Below are positions 49,888 through 59,288 of a stretch of 64,000 nucleotides of DNA, piece after piece. Source of the stretch: Bacteroidota bacterium. GTDB lineage: Bacteria > Bacteroidota > Bacteroidia > B-17B0 > Aurantibacillaceae. Position numbers and translations under genes: made by a program. The notes beneath the pieces were generated by a model. It worked only from the letters and a program-made list of their open reading frames with translations. It did not search any database and had not been told where the DNA came from. Where the stretch lies: assembly GCA_013288015.1 (NCBI GenBank), contig JABDCR010000008.1, positions 1-64,000 of the forward strand, written 5' to 3'. Position 1 is the first letter of the stretch. Every line of letters starts with the position of its first letter.

Positions 49888-50788
49888 TATAACACATAAA
49901 ACAAATACACTTAGACAGGCAACCGCGCAGGCTATTGTAAAAGTGAGCTCACAAAAAACGATAGATACTATTGTAAATAAAACGGTACCCAAAGGTGATG
50001 TTTTTGAAATAGCAAAAACAGCAGGCTTGTTTGCGGTGAAAAGAACGAGTGATATGATTCCTGATTGCCACCCGCTGCCAATTGAATTTACTGCGGTGCG
50101 TTACGAAATAAAAAACCTGGAAGTGTTTATTGAAATGGAAGTAAAAACCATTTACAAAACCGGTGTAGAGGTTGAGGCCATGCATGGCGTATCGGTAGTG
50201 GCACTTACCATGTACGATATGCTAAAGCCTATTGATAAAGGAATTGAAATAAACGCCATTAAATTGCTGAATAAAAAAGGCGGCAAATCGGATTTGAAAA
50301 TAGATGGGCTTAATTTAAAAGCTGCGGTGTTGGTTGTATCAGATTCTGTTTCGGCAAGAAAGAGCGAAGATTTATCGGGTAAATATATTGTAGAGAAGTT
50401 GAAAGGATTAAATTTTACATCGGTTGATTATTATATCGTACCTGATGAAATAACTGAAATTCAAAGCCAAATTAAAAAATGCTGCGCAGGGGGAATTGAT
50501 TTGATAATCAGTACAGGCGGCACAGGGCTTTCTTTACGCGATGTAACACCCGAGGCTGTAAAACCTTTGTTGGAAAAAGAGATAGCGGGGATTATGGAAA
50601 CATCGAGAAATTATGGACAAGACCGAACGCCCTACGCCATGCTATCGCGGGGACTTGCAGGGTTTATTGGTAAAACTTTGGTGCTGACTTTACCCGGCTC
50701 CGTAAAAGGCGTTACTGAAAGCATGCAGGCTTTATTTCCGCAACTGTTGCATGTGTTTAAAGTTAGAGAGGGTGCAAGGCATGAGTAG
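49880..50788 (+). CDS. moaCB: Bifunctional MoaC-MoaB/MogA fusion
   Basis: MoaC part LFAVKRTSDMIPDCHPL, AMHGVSVVALTMYDM; MoaB part VLVVSDSVSARKSEDLSG, STGGTGLSLRDVTPEA. Confidence 0.95.
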   Translation: MVDITHKTNTLRQATAQAIVKVSSQKTIDTIVNKTVPKGDVFEIAKTAGLFAVKRTSDMIPDCHPLPIEFTAVRYEIKNLEVFIEMEVKTIYKTGVEVEAMHGVSVVALTMYDMLKPIDKGIEINAIKLLNKKGGKSDLKIDGLNLKAAVLVVSDSVSARKSEDLSGKYIVEKLKGLNFTSVDYYIVPDEITEIQSQIKKCCAGGIDLIISTGGTGLSLRDVTPEAVKPLLEKEIAGIMETSRNYGQDRTPYAMLSRGLAGFIGKTLVLTLPGSVKGVTESMQALFPQLLHVFKVREGARHE

Positions 50789-50846
50789 TGCCAAGTTGTT
50801 GAGATTGCTTGTTGATGATAATAACAACAAGGGCGGAAGTACTGTT

Positions 50847-52595
50847 TTAAACTGCTGTTTTTATTTCATTTAATTTGTCAACCAAGTCCTTTGGGAATAT
50901 ATTTAATTTTCTTAATGCTTTAAATAAGGTCGAAAAATTAATTAATGTACTTGAAAAAATTTGGTTGTAAACTTCATTAATAATCGTTTTACCACGTCGT
51001 GAGATTAACCATTTTGGATATAACAATACTACTCCATTTGTAAATGTTATTTGCACTCTTTCTGTTTCCTTCAACTGATCAAAGTCAGAGAAATAGTCTT
51101 TCAACTTTGGTTCTATTGCATTAATCATTGTATCAGCAACTAACTGCAAAGTTTCACTTGAAAGTGATTTTAATTTATATTCTTCTCCAATTGTTAATCT
51201 TAGTCCTTCAATTATTGGGTGTTTTTCTTTATCGATTAGAGTAGCATAAACTAAAATAGGATCTGCTAAATAATTTTCTATACTATACCTATCTATTTTG
51301 TAGACACCTTTTGAGACAACATTACCACTATCAGCATCTATAAGTCCTTGTAAAATGTTTACCATTCCAGATTCTTGTAGTTTATTAACCCAATTTTGAA
51401 CAACATCTTTTCCGCCTGAATTATCTTTTGTTGATGCAGGTATAAAAACTAAAGGAATATCTGCATCAATAAGATTTTCAGATCTTAATTGATCATATAC
51501 ATATGAATAAAACTTAACATCATCGTTATCTTCGACGAGAAAATACTTTGTTCCCTCACCAACATACACTAACCCTGCTGTTAATAATGAAACAGAATGA
51601 TTTCTTGACGGAGATTTTCTAATACGAGGAACAAGTCTTGACATTTCATATATTGATTCATCTGGAGCAAGAATAACAGTTGAAGGAGAATGAGTTGTCA
51701 TAATTACTTGAACTCCAAACTTATCCACCAGTACATTTTTTATAACATTTAAGAATTGTTGCGACATGGAAGGATGGAGATGTGCATCAGGTTCATCTAA
51801 TAATAGCAATTTCGGAAATGTTTTTTTTTCTTGAGAGTTATACAGATAGAATACAAGTGCAATTAAAACCCTTTCTCCAGAAGATAAATCATTAAAATCT
51901 ATCGGTTCTTTTAATACTTGATGAGTTAGCACCAATTTAAAACCATCTCTTATGCCATTAGTTGAAGGGTCATTAATATCAAATGGAAGTTTAGATTCTT
52001 TAATAATGTCTCTGAGAACAACCCAAGGTTTTTCTCCAATTTCTTTTTGTATTTCTTCTTTTGGTTTATTTTTTGCCTGTAATTCTATCTCTGATAATCT
52101 ATAGTTATAGAAAATTTCACCGATCTTTTGACTTAGCTGGCTTTCTTGTTCAATTAATATTTCAGGAAAATATTCGTCAAATTCTTCTTTAGTTATCTGA
52201 TTTGGAGATTTACCAATCTTACTTAAAACTTCTTCATATGCTGCATAAATTTTAATTTGACCTTCTATTCCTCCTTGATTTCTATAATTATTCTCATTCT
52301 TAAAATTATTATAATGTTGATCTCTTTCTCGTTGTATCGTTGATAGATTAATATTGGCTGTATTTACAAGTTGCCATTCACCTTTCAAATAAATGACTTC
52401 ATCTTTTTTAATTGTTTGACCAACCATAGAAACTCTTTCGGTTGTTCCGCGTTTATTTATAAGTGTATTATAAATTAAATCTAACAATTGCGATTTTCCT
52501 GTTCCGTTTGGCCCAGTAATTACAACAAAATTAGGGATTTCGAACCAATCAAAATCGGTTATTGATTTATATTTACCTTTAAAATGTATTTCCAT
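50847..52595 (-). CDS. AAA/ABC-type ATPase with C-terminal DUF4435/TOPRIM-like region
   Basis: Walker A VITGPNGTGKSQ, signature LSSGERVLIAL, Walker B LLLLDEPDAHLHPSM; C-terminal LVEDNDDVKFYSYVYD, LIDADSGN, KIDRYSIENYL. Confidence 0.85.
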   Translation of the reverse strand: MEIHFKGKYKSITDFDWFEIPNFVVITGPNGTGKSQLLDLIYNTLINKRGTTERVSMVGQTIKKDEVIYLKGEWQLVNTANINLSTIQRERDQHYNNFKNENNYRNQGGIEGQIKIYAAYEEVLSKIGKSPNQITKEEFDEYFPEILIEQESQLSQKIGEIFYNYRLSEIELQAKNKPKEEIQKEIGEKPWVVLRDIIKESKLPFDINDPSTNGIRDGFKLVLTHQVLKEPIDFNDLSSGERVLIALVFYLYNSQEKKTFPKLLLLDEPDAHLHPSMSQQFLNVIKNVLVDKFGVQVIMTTHSPSTVILAPDESIYEMSRLVPRIRKSPSRNHSVSLLTAGLVYVGEGTKYFLVEDNDDVKFYSYVYDQLRSENLIDADIPLVFIPASTKDNSGGKDVVQNWVNKLQESGMVNILQGLIDADSGNVVSKGVYKIDRYSIENYLADPILVYATLIDKEKHPIIEGLRLTIGEEYKLKSLSSETLQLVADTMINAIEPKLKDYFSDFDQLKETERVQITFTNGVVLLYPKWLISRRGKTIINEVYNQIFSSTLINFSTLFKALRKLNIFPKDLVDKLNEIKTAV

Positions 52596-52680
52596 AGCTT
52601 TAATTATTTGTTTTTAAAATGTTTGTGTATAGGAATTATAAGTGTATTCTATGTAAAGCTAATTTAAATATTTTGTATTT

Positions 52681-52780
52681 GCGTTAGGGATTATAGTGGA
52701 AAGCCCACAGCACGTAATCGGGCGAGGACTTGTAACGGAAAGCCCGACGGCGCGTGTTTACAAAGCGCCGGAACGCCCTG
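52681..52780. repeat. Dispersed hairpin repeat, copy 3
   Basis: gcgttagggatt...gggcgaggacttgtaacggaaagcccgaCGGCGCgtgtttacaaaGCGCCGgaacgccc. Confidence 0.88.
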
Positions 52781-52784
52781 GTAA

Positions 52785-53597
52785 CTATTTGTATTCGGAA
52801 AAAGCGATGCGCGTTATATTGTCGGTGGCTTTTGGGCTTTCGGTAATTACACCGTTTAAATTGTCGGTATACTCTTGGTTGTTTGCATCTAAGTTGTGGG
52901 CTTTATAAAAATCTTTAGTGGCATCATCTAATTTATTTAAGTGCGAGTAAGCTAAGCCACGCGAAAAATAAAGTCGGGCGTTTTGCCAATCGTATTTTAG
53001 GGCTTTGGTGTAATCGCTAACAGCACCTTCAAAATCTAAGGTTATGTATTTTGCATTAGCACGGCGTTTTATGGCTTGCAAATATTTTGGGTTACACATA
53101 AGGGTGGTATCGCAATCGGCAATAACGGCTTTATAATCCTGGAAATGATAGTTGAGTACGCTGCGGTAATAATAAGATTCGGCATGGTGGGGCTCTAATG
53201 CAATGGCATGGTTTATATCGGCAAAAGCAGCTTTATAATTGCCCGAATAAAATTCGCATAAGGCTTTACAGTTATAGCCCAGTGCATAATTAGGTCGGTC
53301 GGCAATTACTTTATTGAAATCGGCGATGGCATCATCAAACTGCTTATCCATATATTTAGCATAACCGCGTTTGTAATAAATGTCGGAATAATTGGCTTGT
53401 GAAATATAGTTAGGTTCGTTTAAGGCTTTAGTAAAACATTGAATTGCTTTTTGATAGTTGCCGAGACGTAAATAATAATTACCCAATGAATAATTATTGT
53501 TACTAATGTATCTTCTGCCATAACCACCACGAAATTGTGCTTGTGCGTGAAAGGCGAAAAAGAAAAACAGGATGGGAATAATAACAAATTTTTTCAT
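52785..53597 (-). CDS. Exported TPR protein
   Basis: Signal peptide and repeated TPRs (YKRGYAKYMDKQFDDAIADFNKVIADRP...). Confidence 0.9.
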   Translation of the reverse strand: MKKFVIIPILFFFFAFHAQAQFRGGYGRRYISNNNYSLGNYYLRLGNYQKAIQCFTKALNEPNYISQANYSDIYYKRGYAKYMDKQFDDAIADFNKVIADRPNYALGYNCKALCEFYSGNYKAAFADINHAIALEPHHAESYYYRSVLNYHFQDYKAVIADCDTTLMCNPKYLQAIKRRANAKYITLDFEGAVSDYTKALKYDWQNARLYFSRGLAYSHLNKLDDATKDFYKAHNLDANNQEYTDNLNGVITESPKATDNITRIAFSEYK

Positions 53598-53714
53598 GGC
53601 TTTGTTTAGTTATATAAATGTAATACAACAAAGGTGCCACGTTATAGATGTTGCTACATAAGAGCGTTAAAAAGCCTTAAATTTTGGAGATTTTAAGAGA
53701 AAGTAATTAAAAAA

Positions 53715-54668
53715 CTAAACCGAAAGTTTTAGCATGAAGCTTTGAAGGTTTTGGTTGATGGAACGGATTTCGGCTTTTAGCTGGTTTAACATACTGGTGC
53801 GTGTATGTAAATCGTTTGCGAGATACTTGCCACCTGAGCCAAAAAATAAATCTTGTTTTTTGGCTTTTTTAGTAGTGTCAACCAATTCTTCTTCTATCCA
53901 TCTAGATTTTAGTGATTGTATAGTTGTAGATGATTTATCATCGTTAAACTCTTTTGCGGTTAAAACAAACCATATAAAGGGTGGGTAAACTGTAGATGTT
54001 TTAGGATTTTGCCAAATATCGGCTAAGAGGTTTCGGTTGTGGGTAAGTGTAATGCTTTTGTGTGAAGAAAATACTGCCAAGCCACCAAATATGGCACTAA
54101 TAATGCTACCGTTTACTCCAACAGATATTTGTGTGCTTTGTTTAGAACTTACGGAAGTTATAATGGCAGTTGCGGCACCCGTGATAACAGAAAGAATGGT
54201 GAGCCGTTGAACGCGCGTATCGTTAATTTGATCGAGATAGTTGGCGAGTTGTTTTGAGCGCTCTGATTCGCAATCTAACTCGGCTGCTATACTGGCAAGT
54301 TCGGTTGAGGCTAAAAGCAAACGATTAAAAATTTGTTGTTTTTTTACCATGCTGTATATGATACTATCTTCATCGTCGGTTTTACTTTGTTGCAAGTGGT
54401 TTAATTCCAGCAATAAAAAAAATGAACCGCTTGCATTTGCCAAAAGCAAATCTTGATAGGAATATTTTTTTAATAAGCTTTTGTTTTTAGCGAGATAGGG
54501 GTTTATATCAATTAGGGGAATGTAAGCAGAATCGTAGATGTAGTTACTTGTAGGGGCGCAGTAACTTAATTGCGACACGCGAAGATTTGATTTGGTTAGT
54601 GAACAGGAAGTTATAGCAAGAAAAATGGAAAAGGGAATGAGTACTTTTATTTTTATACATTTAAGCAT
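53715..54668 (-). CDS. Putative lipoprotein with internal hydrophobic segments
   Basis: LIPFSIFLAITSCSLTKS lipobox; LTILSVITGAATAIITSV. Confidence 0.6.
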   Translation of the reverse strand: MLKCIKIKVLIPFSIFLAITSCSLTKSNLRVSQLSYCAPTSNYIYDSAYIPLIDINPYLAKNKSLLKKYSYQDLLLANASGSFFLLLELNHLQQSKTDDEDSIIYSMVKKQQIFNRLLLASTELASIAAELDCESERSKQLANYLDQINDTRVQRLTILSVITGAATAIITSVSSKQSTQISVGVNGSIISAIFGGLAVFSSHKSITLTHNRNLLADIWQNPKTSTVYPPFIWFVLTAKEFNDDKSSTTIQSLKSRWIEEELVDTTKKAKKQDLFFGSGGKYLANDLHTRTSMLNQLKAEIRSINQNLQSFMLKLSV

Positions 54669-54748
54669 AGGCGTTTTTTAACTATGCCTAAAAGTACTTT
54701 TACATTTTATAGTTTACAAAACTTTAACGTATTTTTTGATTTTTTGCG

Positions 54749-55039
54749 TTAATCAACAATTAGTTTTTTTATCATCTCTTCAACAGCCGGATAAATAAAG
54801 CTGTACACGTTTTTTTTGCTTTGAGGGATGTCGGACTCTTCTAATCCGTAAAAATAAATTATGGTTTCGGGCACTTCGAGTGCGCGGCAAATTTTTTGAA
54901 GGTTTTTTTGACTGGGTCTTTTTATACCTTTTTCGATTTGCGAAATAGATGTTTGCGAAATAACGGTTAGTTTTGATAAATCGCCTTGGGTAAGTTCTTT
55001 ACCGGTTCGTATTTTTTTTATTGCAACGCCTATATTCAT
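54749..55039 (-). CDS. XRE-family HTH regulator
   Basis: IKKIRTGKELTQGDLSKLTVISQTSISQIEKGIKRPSQKNLQKICRAL. Confidence 0.93.
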   Translation of the reverse strand: MNIGVAIKKIRTGKELTQGDLSKLTVISQTSISQIEKGIKRPSQKNLQKICRALEVPETIIYFYGLEESDIPQSKKNVYSFIYPAVEEMIKKLIVD

Positions 55040-55060
55040 ATATTTTAATTTTAAAAGGGT

Positions 55061-55291
55061 TTATGGTAATGTGTTATAAGGAATTGAAATGTAATTGGTG
55101 TTTTTACTTAAGGCAAACCTAAGTTGCAAATTGGTTGTGGTTAGTAATGCGCAATTTGATGCGGGAACGTGTATTAGTTTGGTAAAATCGGTTTCGGTTT
55201 TAAAATTTTCGATAAGAGCTGAAAGTTCTTTATAGAAAAATTCTAATTTGGTTTCGGTGTTGGGTTTAATTTGCAATAAGTACGAACTCAT
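55061..55291 (-). CDS. Small hypothetical protein, probable operon with the HTH gene
   Basis: 22 bp upstream of the HTH gene, same strand. Confidence 0.55.
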   Translation of the reverse strand: MSSYLLQIKPNTETKLEFFYKELSALIENFKTETDFTKLIHVPASNCALLTTTNLQLRFALSKNTNYISIPYNTLP

Positions 55292-55425
55292 ATTTTTTAT
55301 TTTTTTTAATTATTTTGTTGTTACAAATTTACAGCATTAAGAATTGGTTATTAATTTAAAACAGCGAAAAACTGTTAAATAAAAAAGGAAAAATGTATTT
55401 TTTATGAACAAGAATAGGTGCTTTA

Positions 55426-55453
55426 ACCTAGTTACTAGGTAGTTTAACCTAGT
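55426..55453. promoter_or_regulatory. Operator-like ACCTAGT array
   Basis: ACCTAGT-t-ACTAGGT inverted repeat (55426-55440) plus a third ACCTAGT at 55447, 21 bp from the first. Confidence 0.5.
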
Positions 55454-55548
55454 GCATGTTTTTGTAACAGTAAGTTATAAATTATGTAAGCAGGTTTTTA
55501 GTTTTTGATTTTTTTGCGATGAAAAAAACAAATTGATGAAGGAAAAAT

Positions 55549-55598
55549 TTACTTTACAATAACTAAAGGTTTGTTTGAGGAAAAATATTTGAAGTGGA
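55549..55598 (-). pseudogene. Remnant of a T9SS sorting-domain C-terminus
   Basis: Reverse strand reads ...FKYFSSNKPLVIVK* with no parent ORF. Confidence 0.5.
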
Positions 55599-55599
55599 A

Positions 55600-55749
55600 A
55601 GTTCGTGTTTGTAAATAAAGATTTCTCAGTCGTGCCTTCTTCGAAATGACAAACGCGAATAAATGCGTTAGAGATTGCAACGGAAAGCTTTTTGGTAATC
55701 CGAAAACTTGCAGTGTAAAGCCCGACGGTGGTAAACCACCGGAACGCCC
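55600..55749. repeat. Dispersed hairpin repeat, copy 4 (long form)
   Basis: gtaaataaagatttctcagtcgtgccttcttcgaaatgaca...cccgaCGGTGGtaaaCCACCGgaacgccc. Confidence 0.88.
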
Positions 55750-55795
55750 AAAAGAAATATTTTGTACTTGGTAAAACGGAGCTTAAAGAAAAAAC

Positions 55796-56533
55796 CTAGT
55801 TAATTGTAATGCCGTATTTGTTATAACTGCATCCGTTTTGAAAGCTTATAACTTTGCCACCTTGCAGGCTATTTTCATTAACTGAACCTGAAATTTGTAT
55901 GCTTGCGCCACTATTTGTTGCACCCAGTGCTGTCATCATAGCGGGTGTAAACGTAAAGCCGGTAGAAGAGTTACCAACTACTTTAGTAGCCATGTTGCTG
56001 TTGTTATCAATAATGGAGTACCTAATGCTATCGGCATAAATTACAGGATGCGTTATTACTACATTGCCCGAGCGGGTAACGGTGCTTGTGCTTACATGTA
56101 AATCGCCAAAATAAGGAACGCTTTTAACTGTTGTATACGTAAAAGCACCAAAGCCACTGCCACCAGTTACCTGCCAGGTGGGTTTGCCACGCACAGGTGC
56201 TATAACACCCGTTGGAATATAATAACTAGTGTATGAAAAAGTTAAGACAGTATTATTAAGGCTAACAGTGCCAATGTTTAATGCGCCAAAAATAATTGTT
56301 GCGGCCGAGCTGGTTGAATCTTTTGTGCCGGTGCTAAGTGTGTTATCGTCAAACTGGTTGTTTACCTGAAGCTGAGCTACATAAGGGCCAAGCACCACGT
56401 TAGTGGTTGATGATGTTGATGTGGTTGATGTTGTGGTTGACGATGTTGATGTAGTGCTGCTGCTTTTTTTACAAGCCATAATAATTAACGAAGCAACGAT
56501 ACAAATGGTAATTGCGGAAAATAATTTTTTCAT
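55796..56533 (-). CDS. Putative lipoprotein with Ser/Thr-rich linker
   Basis: CIVASLIIMACKKSSSTTSTSSTTTSTTSTSSTT. Confidence 0.7.
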   Translation of the reverse strand: MKKLFSAITICIVASLIIMACKKSSSTTSTSSTTTSTTSTSSTTNVVLGPYVAQLQVNNQFDDNTLSTGTKDSTSSAATIIFGALNIGTVSLNNTVLTFSYTSYYIPTGVIAPVRGKPTWQVTGGSGFGAFTYTTVKSVPYFGDLHVSTSTVTRSGNVVITHPVIYADSIRYSIIDNNSNMATKVVGNSSTGFTFTPAMMTALGATNSGASIQISGSVNENSLQGGKVISFQNGCSYNKYGITIN

Positions 56534-56591
56534 GTTTGTGTTATTAAACGTTTAATAACCAAATGTAGTAATTTTTGGTTTAAGGCTTAGG

Positions 56592-57083
56592 TTAAGCCGC
56601 TATAGCTGTGGGTTTGAGCAAATAATTATCGGCGCCGTTAGAAATGAAAAGTATTAGGTGGCTGCGTTTTGCTAACTGTATGTTTAGGGGTTGGTTGCGG
56701 TTAATGTGGGGTATATGGTCGGCATCAATGTGTATGCGCTTGTAGTTTGGCACATCGGATACTAAATAGTGGTTGTGTTTTTTGCTTACAATTTTATATT
56801 TGTTTATGGTTAGTATAATTTTTTTGCCTGCTATTAAATCTAAATAATGGTTGTAGTACGATACGGCTACTATGCAAACAATAAAAAAACAAAAACCAAA
56901 AGTAATTAGTATACGCTTAAGCCAATTTGCATGGTGACTTAAACCAAACAAGGCAAAACCCGAATGGGTTATGGCCATAAACAACAGTACGGCTGCTAAA
57001 AAACCAAAGCCGGCAAGGAACGAGTTTTTAAGATCGTAGAGGATGTATTTGCGGTCGGCGGGTGTAAGTTTTTCTTCGGTCAT
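56592..57083 (-). CDS. Two-TM hypothetical protein
   Basis: Two hydrophobic stretches and a soluble C-terminal part. Confidence 0.6.
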   Translation of the reverse strand: MTEEKLTPADRKYILYDLKNSFLAGFGFLAAVLLFMAITHSGFALFGLSHHANWLKRILITFGFCFFIVCIVAVSYYNHYLDLIAGKKIILTINKYKIVSKKHNHYLVSDVPNYKRIHIDADHIPHINRNQPLNIQLAKRSHLILFISNGADNYLLKPTAIAA

Positions 57084-57406
57084 GGTTTAACAGAAGTAAA
57101 TATATTATATATCTAATATACAACTTTATTTTTATTATGTCAAATTGTTAACAGGTGTTTTTACACAGCATGTTGTTTATGGTTTTTAATGAGGGATTTA
57201 AAAAACAAGAAAGTTCTTTCACCTTCATTTCTTTGCATGCCCAAAGAAACGAAGCAAAGAAAAGGCACCACAAAAGCCAACCTGCGTTTTGTTCGGCGCA
57301 CTGTCTGCCCACCTATACTGCCCAACAAAACTTAGGTTCGCGCCTTTCGTGGACGCCTGCCCCGGATAAATTTGTACGTGTTTGCTTAAACTAATTACCC
57401 CTTAAA

Positions 57407-57793
57407 CTACAGGTGAAACTGTGCCTCGGCACTATGTTTGCCTGCACTGTAATATTTTCTTACTCCGTTTATATATACGGTAACTCTAAAGCTATCGGTG
57501 GTTGCATTTATGTTTGATGCAACATCTTGCGCTAAGGCTGTGTACAGTCTGTTTCCGTTAGTAACCGTATAGGTAACTGTTACGCCTTGTGTTGCAGTGC
57601 TATCATTTAAATTTGTTTGTGCAGCAGTAGTATATAAATATTGATAAGGAAACACCGGAGAGTAAATGACCATTTGTATTTGCGATGTTGTAGCCGCCGG
57701 TGGCGTAGTGGTAGTTTGTGTTGATGTGCTGCTTGATTTTTTACAAGCAAACAACGTAATTACCAGGCCAATAATAAGTAATGAATTTTTCAT
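57407..57793 (-). CDS. Putative small lipoprotein
   Basis: LLIIGLVITLFACKKSSSTSTQ. Confidence 0.65.
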   Translation of the reverse strand: MKNSLLIIGLVITLFACKKSSSTSTQTTTTPPAATTSQIQMVIYSPVFPYQYLYTTAAQTNLNDSTATQGVTVTYTVTNGNRLYTALAQDVASNINATTDSFRVTVYINGVRKYYSAGKHSAEAQFHL

Positions 57794-57895
57794 GAAATAA
57801 ATTTAGCAAACCAAAGATACAAATTAATTACTTGGTTGTTTTTTGGGGTAAATATTTTACACTTGGTTAAAAGAGTTGCAGGCTTAGCATAACAA

Positions 57896-57956
57896 TTACT
57901 TTACAATAAGCAGTTTTTTGTTTTTCTGAAAAGTTGACTGAGCTTTACTGGCTTGA
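57896..57956 (-). pseudogene. Remnant of a T9SS sorting-domain C-terminus
   Basis: Reverse strand reads ...QASKAQSTFQKNKKLLIVK* without parent ORF. Confidence 0.5.
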
Positions 57957-57993
57957 AACAAAGTGTTTTAAGCACGCAAAATGCGGCCTTAAA

Positions 57994-58737
57994 TTAATTA
58001 ATAATTTCGCCTTTGTTGTTGGCTAGTTTTTGACGCCATTGTTGAATTTGCTCGGGTGTTTGTTTTAGCCACTCAGTTACTTCGCCAATTATTTTTAAGG
58101 ATGCTGTGGTGCGATAGGAACGTGTTGGGTTACCCGGAAATTTTTTATCGGTAACGTTGGGGTCGTTTTCAAAACTGCCGGTTGGTTCAACAATATAAAC
58201 ATGTTCGGCGCCATCGCCTTTGGCAAGTGCGGCGGCAAGCCCTGCACCATTAACCAGTGCGGTAAAATAAATGTGATTCATTACCAGGTTGGCTTTGTAG
58301 TTAGATTTTGCCCCTACCGTTAATAAATCGCCAATTTGCAAGGCTGCTTTTGTGCCATGATAAAAAGGACCTTTATCGCTTGGCGCGGCGGCGGGCGATG
58401 CTGCTAATTCGTAATTAATTTTTGCTTCTTGGTGGTTGCCCAACTCTTCATAACATTTGGCGCGGTCTACATACAGCGCAGGTAAAGCACTATGAACAGA
58501 ATCATCATTTATTTTTAAGGCAAGCTGCAAGGTTGTTTCTATCCATTTTAATTTATTGGCAGTGTTGCTTTGATGGCGGCTTACATAATAAGCGGCAATA
58601 AATTTTTCGAAATCGGCGGTGGCCTTGTGCCATGCCTGCATAAATAATTTGCTTGCTTCCTGGGGTTTGTTATTTGCCTCCATGTCCATTGCCTGAAGAC
58701 ATAGTTTAACAACAGGGTTACTTGGGTCGAATGCCAT
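57994..58737 (-). CDS. arr: Rifampin ADP-ribosyltransferase (Arr-like) with TPR-like N-terminal extension
   Basis: FYHGTKAALQIGDLLTVGAKSNYKANLVMNHIYFTA...VYIVEPTGSFENDPNVTDKKFPGNPTRSYRTTASLKIIGEV. Confidence 0.85.
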   Translation of the reverse strand: MAFDPSNPVVKLCLQAMDMEANNKPQEASKLFMQAWHKATADFEKFIAAYYVSRHQSNTANKLKWIETTLQLALKINDDSVHSALPALYVDRAKCYEELGNHQEAKINYELAASPAAAPSDKGPFYHGTKAALQIGDLLTVGAKSNYKANLVMNHIYFTALVNGAGLAAALAKGDGAEHVYIVEPTGSFENDPNVTDKKFPGNPTRSYRTTASLKIIGEVTEWLKQTPEQIQQWRQKLANNKGEIIN

Positions 58738-58838
58738 TTTTATTGCATTATTAAAAGCAAGGCAAATATAATTTTAAAATTAATTGGTTGTTTGTTTAGG
58801 GGTGCGGTGGCTTGTGCGGTTGGTAAAAGATAAATTTG

Positions 58839-59285
58839 CTAAGGAGTGTCTGGTTCGGTATTTTGTTGCGGTATGTTTTTTAAATAGTTTTTTGCCGACT
58901 GGCCTAAGACAATTATTAAAATAATTATTTGAAAAATTGGAAAACCATTACCAAAACCAAAAACCAAATCAATAATTACAATAGTTAAAACAATTTTAAA
59001 TTGCCTAGTTTTAATATAGGCAAGTATAGCCATGGTAAAAAATATAGCAAAAGAGAGTCTGCCAAAAATATAACCAATTTGCTCTGCACTGCCTAACGAG
59101 CCTATTTCAAACCTTGCGGCTATGCCTTGCTTTAAACCCGATGCAAAACTATGTTGTGAGGGGTCGGTATCCTGAACTACAATAAAGGCAACAATAAGTA
59201 ATGCTATTAAACTAAGTCTAATAATTAATAATGCTTTTAAAATTTTTATCGATTTTGGGATTTGGTCACTCATGTTATATAGCAC
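58839..59285 (-). CDS. Multi-TM hypothetical protein
   Basis: Four hydrophobic stretches; 3 bp from the HTH gene. Confidence 0.55.
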   Translation of the reverse strand: MLYNMSDQIPKSIKILKALLIIRLSLIALLIVAFIVVQDTDPSQHSFASGLKQGIAARFEIGSLGSAEQIGYIFGRLSFAIFFTMAILAYIKTRQFKIVLTIVIIDLVFGFGNGFPIFQIIILIIVLGQSAKNYLKNIPQQNTEPDTP

Positions 59286-59288
59286 TAA

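Noticed and set aside
56403-56462. gttgatgatgttgatgtg microrepeat as a regulatory repeat
   Set aside because: It encodes the Ser/Thr-rich linker after the lipobox, so low-complexity coding explains it.
57155-57394. 79-aa ORF MFLHSMLFMVFNEGFKKQESSF...
   Set aside because: Composition and inverted repeat suggest a repeat-derived spurious ORF.
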